A stretch of 64,000 nt of DNA, taken from the NCBI GenBank assembly GCA_964230805.1, contig CAXRIA010000020.1, positions 1-64,000 on the forward strand. The letters are read 5' to 3'. This document shows, piece after piece, positions 29,380 through 39,576 of this stretch (positions within the stretch are counted from its first letter, which is position 1; each line of letters starts with the position of its first letter). Source of the stretch: Flavicella sp964230805. Its GTDB lineage: Bacteria; Bacteroidota; Bacteroidia; Flavobacteriales; Flavobacteriaceae. The position numbers and the translations under genes were made by a program. The notes under the pieces are model-generated. The model saw only the letters and a list, made by a program, of their open reading frames with translations. It was not told where the DNA came from and did not search any database.

Positions 29380-30963
29380 TTATTGGTATCCTTGATTTTG
29401 CGGGAATGATGGCCCCATTAAATCTAACTGAGACTGAGGTATTGGCCAATTAACCATATGAGGCTCCATTGGATAAGGTTGATTGTTTTTAGTATTAGAA
29501 CCAAATCTGTAGTGCAGATTCTGACGCTCTACCAACAAGCCCAATCTTTTTAACAAATACCATCTGTTTTTTTCAAATGCTAATTCTCTTGCAGATTCTT
29601 CTAAATAAGTTTCTAAAGTAAACTCGGTAAAATTGTGGTCGGAATTACCAAAAGCTCTTTCCCGTATCTTATTGATATACTCCAATGCCTTGGCACTAGT
29701 TGGGCTTTCATTATCCGCTCTCCAATGGGCTTCAGCTCCCAGCATTAATGTTTCAGCGAATCGATAATAGAGATAATCTTTCCAGTTTCCATTTGACCCT
29801 ATAGGTTTTTCATCGTCATGGTATTTTTTCAAACTCCAATGGTAACGTCTAAAATTATCTTCATATCCGACAACTTCATTTCCAAAATTAGGATGGTCGG
29901 GGTTGTTACATATTAACTTAGTTGAATAATAGTAGGTGGTGTATCTAATATCATTGTCTTTATCGTAAAGCGATTGCAAATAATCATTAGGAAAACCCCA
30001 TCCCAACGAATTTCCACCAAGTTCTACACTTGGGATCATTTCACCAGAATTAAGCTCATAATATCGATTATTAAAGAATGAACTATACCAGATGTCACCA
30101 CCTCCTGCTAAATTATCGGATTCCCCTAAAGATTGGTCTCTTGGATATACAGCCAATGCTTCTTCATGATTTAAATCTTGTCCAAAGACCTTATCTAAAT
30201 CAACGAGATGGTAAGTTCCATTATCTACAATAGCGTCAAACTGAGAAGCCGCCTCGCTCCAATCACCTTGCCACATCGCGCTTTTTCCTTTTAAATGACG
30301 TGCTACAGCTTGATTGTATCTCCCAAAATCTTCTTTGTATTTTAAGTTCTCAATAGCATAATCAAAATCACTATCAATAAGCTCATATACATCCTCCTGG
30401 GCAGCTGGAACATATTCTACTAAATCTTCATAGTTATCAGCGTTTGTCGGAATGGTATCCAATAAAATATTTCCGTACAAACGAGCCAAATCAAAATAAG
30501 TTTCTCCTCTTATTAGTCTGGCCTGAGCCACTAAATTTTTCAATCTATCATTTTGCTGTAAGCTCGGAGCTGCTGCAATGATAGCATTAGCCCTGTCGAT
30601 AATTTGATAACAGCTTACCCACTTATAATTGGCAAATCCCAATGTAGCATTATGTCTTGTAGGATCATAAGGAGTAAAATAGGTTCTCATTTGTCCTAAG
30701 TCTGTTCCAATAAGTATAAAAGCATTGGCTCTAAAACCATCACCATCACGTCCACTAGCATTGTTCTTTCTTACTTTATTGTACAATGCGGTAACACCAA
30801 CTTCTATACCATCTACAGATGAATAAATGTAATCGGTAGAAATTTCATCTATTGGCTCTTCATTCAGAAGGTCACTACAAGATGTGGAAAACAATAATAT
30901 TGCTATTGCTAATCCCAATAAATAATTATTTTTTTTCATTTCTATTAAATTATTTAAATTCAT
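29380..30963 (-). CDS. susD: SusD-like outer-membrane glycan-binding lipoprotein
   Basis: RagB/SusD family: lipobox STSC, a tetratricopeptide-like helical body, and the C-terminal RxRAxG-like segment (INKIRERAFG, near residue 435). It caps the SusC channel and binds the incoming glycan. Two starts are possible: ATG 30963 (2 bp after the susC stop) and ATG 30939 (MKKNNYLLG), which gives a more standard lipoprotein signal; the latter is favoured. Length about 520 residues, normal. Confidence 0.95.
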   Translation of the reverse strand: MNLNNLIEMKKNNYLLGLAIAILLFSTSCSDLLNEEPIDEISTDYIYSSVDGIEVGVTALYNKVRKNNASGRDGDGFRANAFILIGTDLGQMRTYFTPYDPTRHNATLGFANYKWVSCYQIIDRANAIIAAAPSLQQNDRLKNLVAQARLIRGETYFDLARLYGNILLDTIPTNADNYEDLVEYVPAAQEDVYELIDSDFDYAIENLKYKEDFGRYNQAVARHLKGKSAMWQGDWSEAASQFDAIVDNGTYHLVDLDKVFGQDLNHEEALAVYPRDQSLGESDNLAGGGDIWYSSFFNNRYYELNSGEMIPSVELGGNSLGWGFPNDYLQSLYDKDNDIRYTTYYYSTKLICNNPDHPNFGNEVVGYEDNFRRYHWSLKKYHDDEKPIGSNGNWKDYLYYRFAETLMLGAEAHWRADNESPTSAKALEYINKIRERAFGNSDHNFTEFTLETYLEESARELAFEKNRWYLLKRLGLLVERQNLHYRFGSNTKNNQPYPMEPHMVNWPIPQSQLDLMGPSFPQNQGYQ

Positions 30964-30965
30964 AA

Positions 30966-33950
30966 TTAAAATGTGACTTGTAGTCCAAACACCACTGAAA
31001 CTTGCTCCGGATAAGCGTTTGGATTTTGATCTGGACTATAGGATTTATAGTCTGTTATGGTTACAGGATTACGTGCAGTAGAGTAAAGTCTTACGCTGCC
31101 CATATTTAATTTATTTGTTAACATTTCGGGAAGGGTATACCCCAATGACAGCAGTGAAATTCTAAAAAATGAGGCATCCTGTAATCCTAAAGTATTCATA
31201 AATACTGGACTGTTTCCAGCATCTGGTCTAGGCCAATCCCCAGTAGGGTTTTCTGGTGTCCAATAATTTTGCTTTATACCATTGAACAACCCTCTTAAAT
31301 CTCCCCCTTGATTATAGCTATAATAATAAGGGTTCATCATTTTACGGCCTTGAACTGTGGTCGCTTGAACTGTAAAATCGAAGTTTTTGTATGTAATATC
31401 TAAATTAAATGTTCCAATCCAATCTGGATCTTTTTTAGTGATAACACGATCATCTGGGTTTAATACTCCATCATTCGGATCAACATCTAATAATCTAATA
31501 CTACCTACTTGGGCATCGGGTTGATGGGAGTCATCGATTTCGTCTTGAGATTGAAAAATCCCAGAATATTTGTAGTCATACTCCACATCGATTGGATATC
31601 CAATAAACCATTGGTTACCCACATCGTCATCTTCGACACCATCTCCATCCTCATCTAAACCATAAAGGGAAATAATTTTGTTCTTATTTGTAGACATAAT
31701 AATTCCAGCATTAATTTTGAAGTCCTTCTTATCTACGACATATCCGTTGATTGCACACTCAAAACCTTTATTTTCGATTTCTCCAATATTGCTTAATATA
31801 CTGGTATAACCTAAGGCTGCATTTAAAGTTTTGCTCACCAAAAGATCTTTGGTTCTTGTGTTATAATACTCGAACGTTGCTGTTACCCGATTATTCCATA
31901 ATCCAAAATCAAGTGCAGAGTTAAAAGTCGTAGAGGTTTCCCATTTTAAATTGGGGTTTGGCAAAGTGTTTCCTGGAATATATCCGGTACTGATTTGATC
32001 ATTAAAAATATAATCATTTTGACTGGCGGTGCTTAAACTTCCGTAGGGACCAATAGCCTCATTTCCAACACTACCATAGCTCAGGCGTAATTTTAAGTTG
32101 TTTAGAACATCTAAATTTTCCATAAAGCTCTCTTTGTGAATGTTCCATCCAAGGGCAACGGCGGGGAAATACCCCCACTTATTATTGTCTCCGAAAACGG
32201 ATGATCCATCAGCACGAAAAGAGGCCGTTAAATAATATTTGTTTTTGTAATCATATTGCGCTCGCCCTACAAAGGAGAGTAATGATCGCTCTGATGCACT
32301 TATGAGTGGCTCATTGAACTCAGCAGAAAGCAATCCATAAACACCTAATATATCATTTTGAAGATTGGATGCTTTATTCCTAAAATATTCGAATCTTCTT
32401 TGATTAACACTCTGAACAAATGTTAACCCAAGATTATGGTTATTCTTTTCATAATCATAATTAATGATATTCTCCAGTTGCAATTCGGTGGACTTTTGGA
32501 ATGTAACTTTACCTTGCCCAAGGCCTCCATTTCGAAAACCAACATAAGATTTACCTGTTGAATATTCAAATGCTTCTTGATTCCATGAACGTCTACTGAT
32601 ATTTAGTCTATAGTTTAAATCTTTAAGAGGCTTAACATCAAGGAATACGTTCATAATATCACTTCTGTCCTCTAAAAGATTCTCCGTAGTATCCAAATCA
32701 AGAAGTGGGTTAATACTTTCTTGAAATCCAGAAGGATTCAGTGCCAGTTCACCACTCTCATCATATATCACCCCTAAAGGACTTGCTTTCACTAATCTTT
32801 CCAGAGTGTTGCCAGTTCCTGGGTCATTCTTTTCTGAAACATTCCAGTTGGTATTCATCCCCAAGCTTAACCATGAATTTAGTTTTTGATCTACATTTAA
32901 ACGAATAATCATTCTTTGAAAATCAGTTCCGGGAACAACACCGTCTTGTTGCTGATAATTAAAACCAGTGTATACTTTCGTTTTATCAGAACCTGTCGAG
33001 AAGTTAAAATTGTGATTTTGTATTGGGGCTATTTGCAGAACTTCATCAAACCAATCGATGAAATTTCCGTTCTGTAAAGACTCCAATTCTATAGGGGTAA
33101 AAATATCTTCATCCGGCATATAGGCACCTCCATTGGTAGTTCTAAAAGCTTCTCGTTTCAGCATGGCATATTCTTCCGGGCTATAAACATCAAAATTTCT
33201 ATTGATGTATTGCATCCCATAATATCCATTATAACTAACATTTGACTTCCCTTCAGCTGCACGTTTGGTAGAAATAAGAATTACACCATTTGATGCTCTC
33301 GCTCCGTAAATAGCTTGGGCTGCAGCATCTTTTAAGATTTCCATGGAAGCAATATCATTGGCATTTACCTCATTGATATTACCTACAGGAACGCCATCAA
33401 CAATTACAATAGGATTGTTACCTCCATTAATAGAACTTCTTCCACGAATGAGTATATTGGAAGAACTCCCAGGACCAGCATCCGAAGTTGTTATGAAAAC
33501 ACCAGCGGCCTGCCCTTTTAGCATATCGCCAATATCTGTGGAAGGCACCCTGTTTATAGTCTCTGATTTCACCGTGGTAACAGAGCTAATAATATCACTC
33601 TTTTTCTGGGTTCCGTATCCAACTACCACAATTTCGTCTAAAGTCATATTTTCTTCCTCTAGAATAATAGTATAGTTAGTAGCATCTCCTATCTCTACTT
33701 CTTTCGTTTTAAAACCCACATATGAAAAAACTATTGTTTCACCTGTATTTGCGGTCAAATTAAAGCTTCCATCAAAATCGGTACTTGTACCGATTTTGGT
33801 TCCTTTTTTAATGACTGTTACACCTGGTAATGGGATTCCAGAATTACCACTAACTATACCTTCAATATTTTTATCTTGACCATAGCTAATGGAGGTCAGT
33901 AAAATAAAAACCAAGCATACTAGTCTAAATAGTATCCGTTTATTGCTCAT
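30966..33950 (-). CDS. susC: SusC-like TonB-dependent outer-membrane transporter
   Basis: Signal peptide ending YGQ, an N-terminal carboxypeptidase-like beta-sandwich (about 27-105; VTVIKKGTKIGTSTDFDG), a TonB-box/plug region with EIVVVGYGTQKKSDI and the plug motif IVIVDGVP, then a beta-barrel to the terminal aromatic residue (VTF). At 994 residues it is typical of SusC. It imports oligosaccharides released at the cell surface into the periplasm together with SusD. Substrate is inferred from the operon as a glucuronate-containing glycan. Confidence 0.96.
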   Translation of the reverse strand: MSNKRILFRLVCLVFILLTSISYGQDKNIEGIVSGNSGIPLPGVTVIKKGTKIGTSTDFDGSFNLTANTGETIVFSYVGFKTKEVEIGDATNYTIILEEENMTLDEIVVVGYGTQKKSDIISSVTTVKSETINRVPSTDIGDMLKGQAAGVFITTSDAGPGSSSNILIRGRSSINGGNNPIVIVDGVPVGNINEVNANDIASMEILKDAAAQAIYGARASNGVILISTKRAAEGKSNVSYNGYYGMQYINRNFDVYSPEEYAMLKREAFRTTNGGAYMPDEDIFTPIELESLQNGNFIDWFDEVLQIAPIQNHNFNFSTGSDKTKVYTGFNYQQQDGVVPGTDFQRMIIRLNVDQKLNSWLSLGMNTNWNVSEKNDPGTGNTLERLVKASPLGVIYDESGELALNPSGFQESINPLLDLDTTENLLEDRSDIMNVFLDVKPLKDLNYRLNISRRSWNQEAFEYSTGKSYVGFRNGGLGQGKVTFQKSTELQLENIINYDYEKNNHNLGLTFVQSVNQRRFEYFRNKASNLQNDILGVYGLLSAEFNEPLISASERSLLSFVGRAQYDYKNKYYLTASFRADGSSVFGDNNKWGYFPAVALGWNIHKESFMENLDVLNNLKLRLSYGSVGNEAIGPYGSLSTASQNDYIFNDQISTGYIPGNTLPNPNLKWETSTTFNSALDFGLWNNRVTATFEYYNTRTKDLLVSKTLNAALGYTSILSNIGEIENKGFECAINGYVVDKKDFKINAGIIMSTNKNKIISLYGLDEDGDGVEDDDVGNQWFIGYPIDVEYDYKYSGIFQSQDEIDDSHQPDAQVGSIRLLDVDPNDGVLNPDDRVITKKDPDWIGTFNLDITYKNFDFTVQATTVQGRKMMNPYYYSYNQGGDLRGLFNGIKQNYWTPENPTGDWPRPDAGNSPVFMNTLGLQDASFFRISLLSLGYTLPEMLTNKLNMGSVRLYSTARNPVTITDYKSYSPDQNPNAYPEQVSVVFGLQVTF

Positions 33951-34065
33951 AATTTTTGATTTATTTGATTAGATATTTTAAAATTATTTCGAGTCCTTTA
34001 TTATCGTATATAATTAAACGGTGACCCGAAAAGAAACTACATTGATATGCAATAACTTTTCAGGC

Positions 34066-35145
34066 TCACTTATTTAAATTAATTAACATGAACTTTTTAA
34101 CATAGTTACCACTTGGACCATTTATCCCCAAAACATAGGCACCATTTTGGAGTTGGTTTTTGGTATCTAATGTGAATCTACTTTGATTGTTTGTGTTTTG
34201 TTTTAGTAACAATTGTCCATTTAAGTTAAAGATGCTAACCATGTGCTCTCCGTCTAAATGAGACCCTAAAACCTCTACCACTACATTACCGTCTTCAGCT
34301 TGAAATATTTTAACAGAGCGTTGATTTGAAACAAAAGATTCTAAATTAAGAGTTTCTGCAAGAACATCGCTCCAGCTCATGCCTAAGGAGAGTCCATCAA
34401 CAACAGCTTCTACTTTTCGTTGACGTAAATGAAGTATTTTTATATTAGAGAGATCGCTACCGCTACCATCATTTGGGGTAAGAGTAGGAGTTGAAGGCTC
34501 TGAAAGCGGAACACCATCCTCATTGTGTTCAAAAATAAACAAGCTGGCCACATCGTTGTTATCTCCTGCTACAAATTCATATTTTACCACAAATAGATAG
34601 GTTTCATTATAATTATACAAATCTGTTGTCCAGTTAATATCTGTGCTGTACCCCTTAGTAAAACCAAAAATTAGATTGCCAGAGCCATCATCTTTTGCCA
34701 TCACTCTTCCACGTAAACGCTGCGAATTGTAATCGCTTACAGCAATAAAGAAATTGTTGTAGTCTCCACCAATAGTGGTTGTAATATTCCCCAAGAAAGA
34801 CAGATAAACCGTCCCTGAGTTTACTGAAGAAGAAAAGAAAGGTTTTTTGGCTATTCTTTCTGGGCCATAGGTATTTGGATCCGTATCGCCATCTTCAGAG
34901 ATATTAATGTGAGCAGCGTTCCCAACGCCCGAAACAGCCAATCCAGTATATTCTAAACCTGGGCTAACAACAGAAATTGAAGGAGAATTACTCCCTTGTA
35001 CAGTAAAACCAATACTCTGATCAATGAGCAATGTAGATTCTGGGTAGTCAAAATTTTCCACATTGGTTTGTGCAAACACACAAGTAGATAGTACTAACAA
35101 GATGTTTGCAGTCAAAACCTTTTTAAATTGTAATTTTAGTTTCAT
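34066..35145 (-). CDS. T9SS-sorted secreted protein at the head of the operon
   Basis: Signal peptide ending FAQ (residue 26), a beta-rich central domain (about 30-270) that may be a concanavalin-like carbohydrate-binding fold, and a C-terminal type A T9SS sorting domain (about 285-359: VSIFNLNGQLLLKQ ... GAYVLGI ... KKFMLINLNK). It would be exported and attached to or released from the cell surface. It is the first leftward gene after the divergent regulator and is separated from susC by 115 bp. No catalytic residues were recognised. Confidence 0.72.
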   Translation of the reverse strand: MKLKLQFKKVLTANILLVLSTCVFAQTNVENFDYPESTLLIDQSIGFTVQGSNSPSISVVSPGLEYTGLAVSGVGNAAHINISEDGDTDPNTYGPERIAKKPFFSSSVNSGTVYLSFLGNITTTIGGDYNNFFIAVSDYNSQRLRGRVMAKDDGSGNLIFGFTKGYSTDINWTTDLYNYNETYLFVVKYEFVAGDNNDVASLFIFEHNEDGVPLSEPSTPTLTPNDGSGSDLSNIKILHLRQRKVEAVVDGLSLGMSWSDVLAETLNLESFVSNQRSVKIFQAEDGNVVVEVLGSHLDGEHMVSIFNLNGQLLLKQNTNNQSRFTLDTKNQLQNGAYVLGINGPSGNYVKKFMLINLNK

Positions 35146-35247
35146 GTGTCAAAAAATCAATTGGTTGTAATTGGGAACAAAATTATTGGGTAGCTCTACA
35201 AATTATTTTGATTAATGTTTCAAATTTTAACAACATTGTTCCATGTC

Positions 35248-35281
35248 AGTACTTATGTTACATTGATGTAACATAAGTACT
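35248..35281. promoter_or_regulatory. Perfect 34-bp palindrome between divergent promoters
   Basis: Arms AGTACTTATGTTACAT (35248-35263) and ATGTAACATAAGTACT (35266-35281) are perfect inverted repeats with a 2-nt spacer TG. It lies between the leftward polysaccharide operon and its rightward regulator gene, 44 bp before that gene's -7 box. There is no T-run, so it is unlikely to be a terminator; a dimeric regulator site is the better reading. Confidence 0.7.
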
Positions 35282-35324
35282 ATGATTACTTCATAAATCT
35301 ATATCCGCCGCACCTTAATATTTG

Positions 35325-35332
35325 TACCTTTG
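35325..35332 (+). promoter_or_regulatory. -7 box of the hybrid regulator gene
   Basis: TACCTTTG followed by C is a perfect TAnnTTTG(C) element. It ends only 4 nt before the start codon, which puts the predicted transcription start at or beside the ATG. No good TTTG element is visible at -33. Confidence 0.6.
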
Positions 35333-35336
35333 CTAA

Positions 35337-38300
35337 ATGAAATATCGACTAAATAGTATCCTTTTCTTGTTAATCTCCATTTCGATATTTTGTCAAAATA
35401 ATCCTCATATTTCATTATCGAAAGTAACCCCTGATGGAGGGATAGCCTATTCTCAAGTAACATCTATAATTGAAGATAGTAAAGGGGTTATGTGGTTTGG
35501 TACCAATAACGGTCTGTTTTCTTATAACGCCGCAAGAATTAAGAAGTATGGCTATTTGGAAAAAGATTCCTCAACTGTATCTACTAATAGAATCAATTCC
35601 CTATTTAATGATCATGCTGGAAATTTATGGGTGGCTACAGAAAACGGATTGTGTATCTATAACGCTCGACATGACAATTTTACCAGACATGAGATTAGAA
35701 ACGAACTTAATGAAGAAATTGGTCAAGATATCACTTCATTTTTTCAAGATGAGAACAACACCTATTGGCTATCTAACGAAAAGGGATTTGGAACATATAA
35801 TCCCAAAACAAAAAGTGTCATCTACCAAAATATAAACCATAAAACTGACATCGTCAACCACTTAATCATTGGACCTGACCAAACTGTCTGGGTGTTTTAT
35901 GAAGATGGTGATATCTATTTTAAACCCAAAAACTCAGATCAATTTAGGTTTTTCAAAAAAAGCTTTATGGATGGCATTAGCTCCGTACTAATTGACGACA
36001 ATGTCATGTGGATAGGGTATGGTACGAAAGGACTACTTTCACTTAATCTATCAGATGGCACTACTGCAAAATATTATGACCCAGACCTAGCCAAAATGAG
36101 TGCCTTTAAAGGATATCAAATAAGAAGTTTAATCAAAAATGATAATAATATTTGGGTAGCAACTGATAAGGGAGTTGCCATGGTTAATAACAATGAGCTT
36201 AAACTTTTAATAGACCAGAAAAAACATCCGAACCTACCTCATAACTCTATTTGGTCTTTATATAAAGATTCCAATGCTAACATTTGGATTGGAACTTGGC
36301 TTGGGGGTGTGAGTTTTCATAGTGATTACAACAACTCATTCCAGCATCACACCCAATCCACTTCAAAAGAATCATTAAGTAGCAATATTATAAGTTGTTT
36401 TGCGCAAATACCTAATTCATCAGAAATATTGGTCGGAACTGATGTTGATGATTTGAACCGTTACAACCCAGAAACAAATGATTTTACTAGTTATCCTGTA
36501 ATTTATAAGGGTGAAACCATTAAGAAAATTAAATCTATAACTTATGATAGATTCGGTACTTTGTGGGTAGGAACCTACAAAAATGGTTTACTATTTAAAA
36601 AAGCAAGACAAAACACATATGAGCGATTAGAACTACCCTTTGAAGAAGGACTTCAGGCCTTAAATATACTAGCAACTCAAGAAGGAATATGGGTTAGTAA
36701 TTTTCCTTTGGGAGTCTATTTTTACAATTTCCAATCTAAGACTTTTACTAATTTCACACATGACCCAATAGACCATAACTCCATATCCAATAATAATGTC
36801 AATCATATCATCGAGGATAGAAACAATAATATATGGTTTGCTACTGAAAATGGTCTTAATTTATTAAAAAAAGGGACCTCCAAATTTATTCGTTATAACA
36901 ACATTAAGAATAATCCCAATAGTATTTCACACAATTTTATTAATCATATCCATGAAGATGAAAAGGGTTTATTATGGTTAGGCAGTAATGGTGAGGGCAT
37001 CAGTAGATTTAACCCTATTACCGGTGAAATTGAAAACTTTACTTTGAAAAATGATGGCTATGGCAATGAAATATTTTCAATACTTCAAGATCAAAAACAA
37101 AATTTATGGATAGCTACTGACAATGGACTTTATAAATTCAATGTCTTATCGAATACTATTGAACATTTTGATAGCAATAGGGGCATAAAGAATAATAATT
37201 TTTATCCAACCGCAGCACTAAAATCCAATAATGGTGAACTTTATTTTGGGGGCTCTAATGGCTTGATTAGATTTCAACCAGATATGATTGTTACTAACCC
37301 AATTCCACCGATTACCACCATCACTCAATTATTTGTTAATAACAAAAAGGTTGTTCCAAGTGATGAAAATAGTATCCTTAAAGAAGCTATAAATAATACA
37401 ACTTCATTAAAATTGAACTACCAACAAAATTCTTTTAGCTTAGAGTTCATCGCCAACAATTATATCCACCCAGAAAAAAACAACTACAAATACAGGTTAA
37501 AGAATTTTGACGAAAAATGGATTACAACAAAAAAAAGGGGACAAGCTTTATTTACAAATATCCCAATAGGTAACTATATTTTTGAAGTTAAGGCCTCTAA
37601 CAATAATGGAATTTGGAATGAAACACCAACCAGAATTTCAATTCAAATCACGCCACCCTTATGGCTAACATGGTATGCCTATTTGTTTTATGTTTTAATT
37701 GTTATGACAACACTTTACTTCTTAAGAAAACAAACTATCAATAGACAAAAATTAAAACTGAAACTAAAACTGACACAAATTCGTAGTGAGGCTGAAGAGA
37801 AATTACATCAAATGAAGCTTCAGTTTTTTACGGATATTTCCCATGAATTTAGGACCCCATTAACCCTTATAAATGGACCCATAAATCGATTATTAAATGG
37901 GAATCCTAAAAATACTGACCTATCCCGTAAGCAGCTAACGCTCATAAAAAACAATACAGACCGTTTATTAAGACTCATCAATCAATTCTTAGATTTTAGA
38001 AGAATTGATCAAGGAAAATTAAAACTAAGCCCAATCAATACCGATCTTATTTCATTTTGTAAAAATGTATTTGATTGTTTTGAAGAGCTTGCCAGCCAGC
38101 GCAGGTTCAATTATAATTTTATTACAGAATATACAAGCCTTAAAATGGACTTTGATGCTGATAAAATGGATAAAGTGTTGGTGAATGTTTTATCTAATGC
38201 CTTTAAAAACACGAGCGACCAAGGAAATATAACTTTAAAAATTAAGAAAAATAAAAAATCGAAATTAAAAGACAACTGGTCTAATTTTTCTACTGGTGAA

Positions 38301-39428
38301 GAATTGCATAGTGACTTTATAGAAATTAGCATTACAGATTCTGGTTTAGGCATTTCATCAGAAAATTTACCAAAATTATTTGAACGTTTTTTCCAAATAA
38401 AGTACAATAATCAAAGTGACGTAAGTGGCACTGGAATTGGGTTGTCCTTAACAACCAACTATATCAATATTCATAACGGTCGATTGATTGTGAGCAGTCT
38501 GAAGGGTGTTGGGACAACATTTTATATTTATTTACCAATCCATCAGTCCAATACTTTAAATGAACAACCTAATACCAGAATAGGGCTAAAATCTTTTGAT
38601 TACGATTCTGAAGCCAATAAATACAGTGCTCCTGAGGTAAAAAATGACAAAATCATTGACAACCAAGAGGCCCTTATATTAATTGCGGAAGACAACCCTG
38701 ATTTATTGGAGTTTCTAGAGGATTCCCTCTCTAATCATTTTAGAATAGCAAAATCCAAGAATGGAAAAGAGGCGCTTAATTTGGCCATGTCGCTTCATCC
38801 CGATTTAATTATTTCTGACATAATTATGCCCGAAATGGATGGTATTGAATTATGTAAAAGTATAAAAGAGGATATTAGAACAAGCCATATCCCAGTTATT
38901 TTACTTACGGCTTTGAGTACGGTACAAGATAAAATTTCAGGAATACAATCTGGAGCGGATGCATATGTCCCTAAGCCCTTCAATGAGGAGTTTTTGATCT
39001 CTCAAATTGATAATCTCTTGAATTCACGAAAAATACTGCGTTCCTTATTTGCTTCCAAACAAGAAGAATGGGATGAAGAAGTAAACATTTTGAACATAGA
39101 TAAGAAGTTTATAGGAAAGGCAATAGACACTGTTGAGAATAATATTTCAAATTATGATTTTACAGTCGAAGATTTTGCTAAAAGCTTAAACCTTAGTAGA
39201 ACACATCTTCACAGAAAACTAAAATCACTTACCAATCAATCAGCTACAGAATTCATCAGAAATATACGATTGAAACACGCTATAGTTTTAATGAAATCAG
39301 GTGATTACCGCATAAATGAAATTGGTTATATCGTAGGCTTTAATTCTCATAATTATTTCACTAAAGCATTTAAAAAACAATATGGAAAATCACCAAGAGA
39401 CTTTATTAGAGATAATTTTAAGAAATAA
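35337..39428 (+). CDS. Hybrid two-component system regulator (HTCS)
   Basis: Single-chain sensor and transcription factor of 1363 residues. Order: signal peptide (1-20), about a dozen two-component propeller repeats (about 25-680, with WFGTNNGLF and WIGTWLGG type units), Y_Y_Y domain (about 690-780), membrane helix (about 782-802), HisKA with His836 (DISHEFRTPL), HATPase, receiver with Asp1161 (IISDIIMPEMDG) and AraC-type DNA-binding domain (about 1255-1360). The periplasmic part senses an oligosaccharide and the AraC domain activates the neighbouring operon, which runs in the opposite direction. The start is fixed by the signal peptide. Confidence 0.96.
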   Translation: MKYRLNSILFLLISISIFCQNNPHISLSKVTPDGGIAYSQVTSIIEDSKGVMWFGTNNGLFSYNAARIKKYGYLEKDSSTVSTNRINSLFNDHAGNLWVATENGLCIYNARHDNFTRHEIRNELNEEIGQDITSFFQDENNTYWLSNEKGFGTYNPKTKSVIYQNINHKTDIVNHLIIGPDQTVWVFYEDGDIYFKPKNSDQFRFFKKSFMDGISSVLIDDNVMWIGYGTKGLLSLNLSDGTTAKYYDPDLAKMSAFKGYQIRSLIKNDNNIWVATDKGVAMVNNNELKLLIDQKKHPNLPHNSIWSLYKDSNANIWIGTWLGGVSFHSDYNNSFQHHTQSTSKESLSSNIISCFAQIPNSSEILVGTDVDDLNRYNPETNDFTSYPVIYKGETIKKIKSITYDRFGTLWVGTYKNGLLFKKARQNTYERLELPFEEGLQALNILATQEGIWVSNFPLGVYFYNFQSKTFTNFTHDPIDHNSISNNNVNHIIEDRNNNIWFATENGLNLLKKGTSKFIRYNNIKNNPNSISHNFINHIHEDEKGLLWLGSNGEGISRFNPITGEIENFTLKNDGYGNEIFSILQDQKQNLWIATDNGLYKFNVLSNTIEHFDSNRGIKNNNFYPTAALKSNNGELYFGGSNGLIRFQPDMIVTNPIPPITTITQLFVNNKKVVPSDENSILKEAINNTTSLKLNYQQNSFSLEFIANNYIHPEKNNYKYRLKNFDEKWITTKKRGQALFTNIPIGNYIFEVKASNNNGIWNETPTRISIQITPPLWLTWYAYLFYVLIVMTTLYFLRKQTINRQKLKLKLKLTQIRSEAEEKLHQMKLQFFTDISHEFRTPLTLINGPINRLLNGNPKNTDLSRKQLTLIKNNTDRLLRLINQFLDFRRIDQGKLKLSPINTDLISFCKNVFDCFEELASQRRFNYNFITEYTSLKMDFDADKMDKVLVNVLSNAFKNTSDQGNITLKIKKNKKSKLKDNWSNFSTGEELHSDFIEISITDSGLGISSENLPKLFERFFQIKYNNQSDVSGTGIGLSLTTNYINIHNGRLIVSSLKGVGTTFYIYLPIHQSNTLNEQPNTRIGLKSFDYDSEANKYSAPEVKNDKIIDNQEALILIAEDNPDLLEFLEDSLSNHFRIAKSKNGKEALNLAMSLHPDLIISDIIMPEMDGIELCKSIKEDIRTSHIPVILLTALSTVQDKISGIQSGADAYVPKPFNEEFLISQIDNLLNSRKILRSLFASKQEEWDEEVNILNIDKKFIGKAIDTVENNISNYDFTVEDFAKSLNLSRTHLHRKLKSLTNQSATEFIRNIRLKHAIVLMKSGDYRINEIGYIVGFNSHNYFTKAFKKQYGKSPRDFIRDNFKK

Positions 39429-39576
39429 ATATCACTTTTTCTTTTATGAAGACGCTCCAGCAGATTTTTTTACTTTTTATGTTTACTCGAACAATTTGTA
39501 GAAAAAAATAAATCACTGCCTTCTTTATTATTAACAAGAATATATTTACATTTAAATTATCGAAGAAAATAGATTG

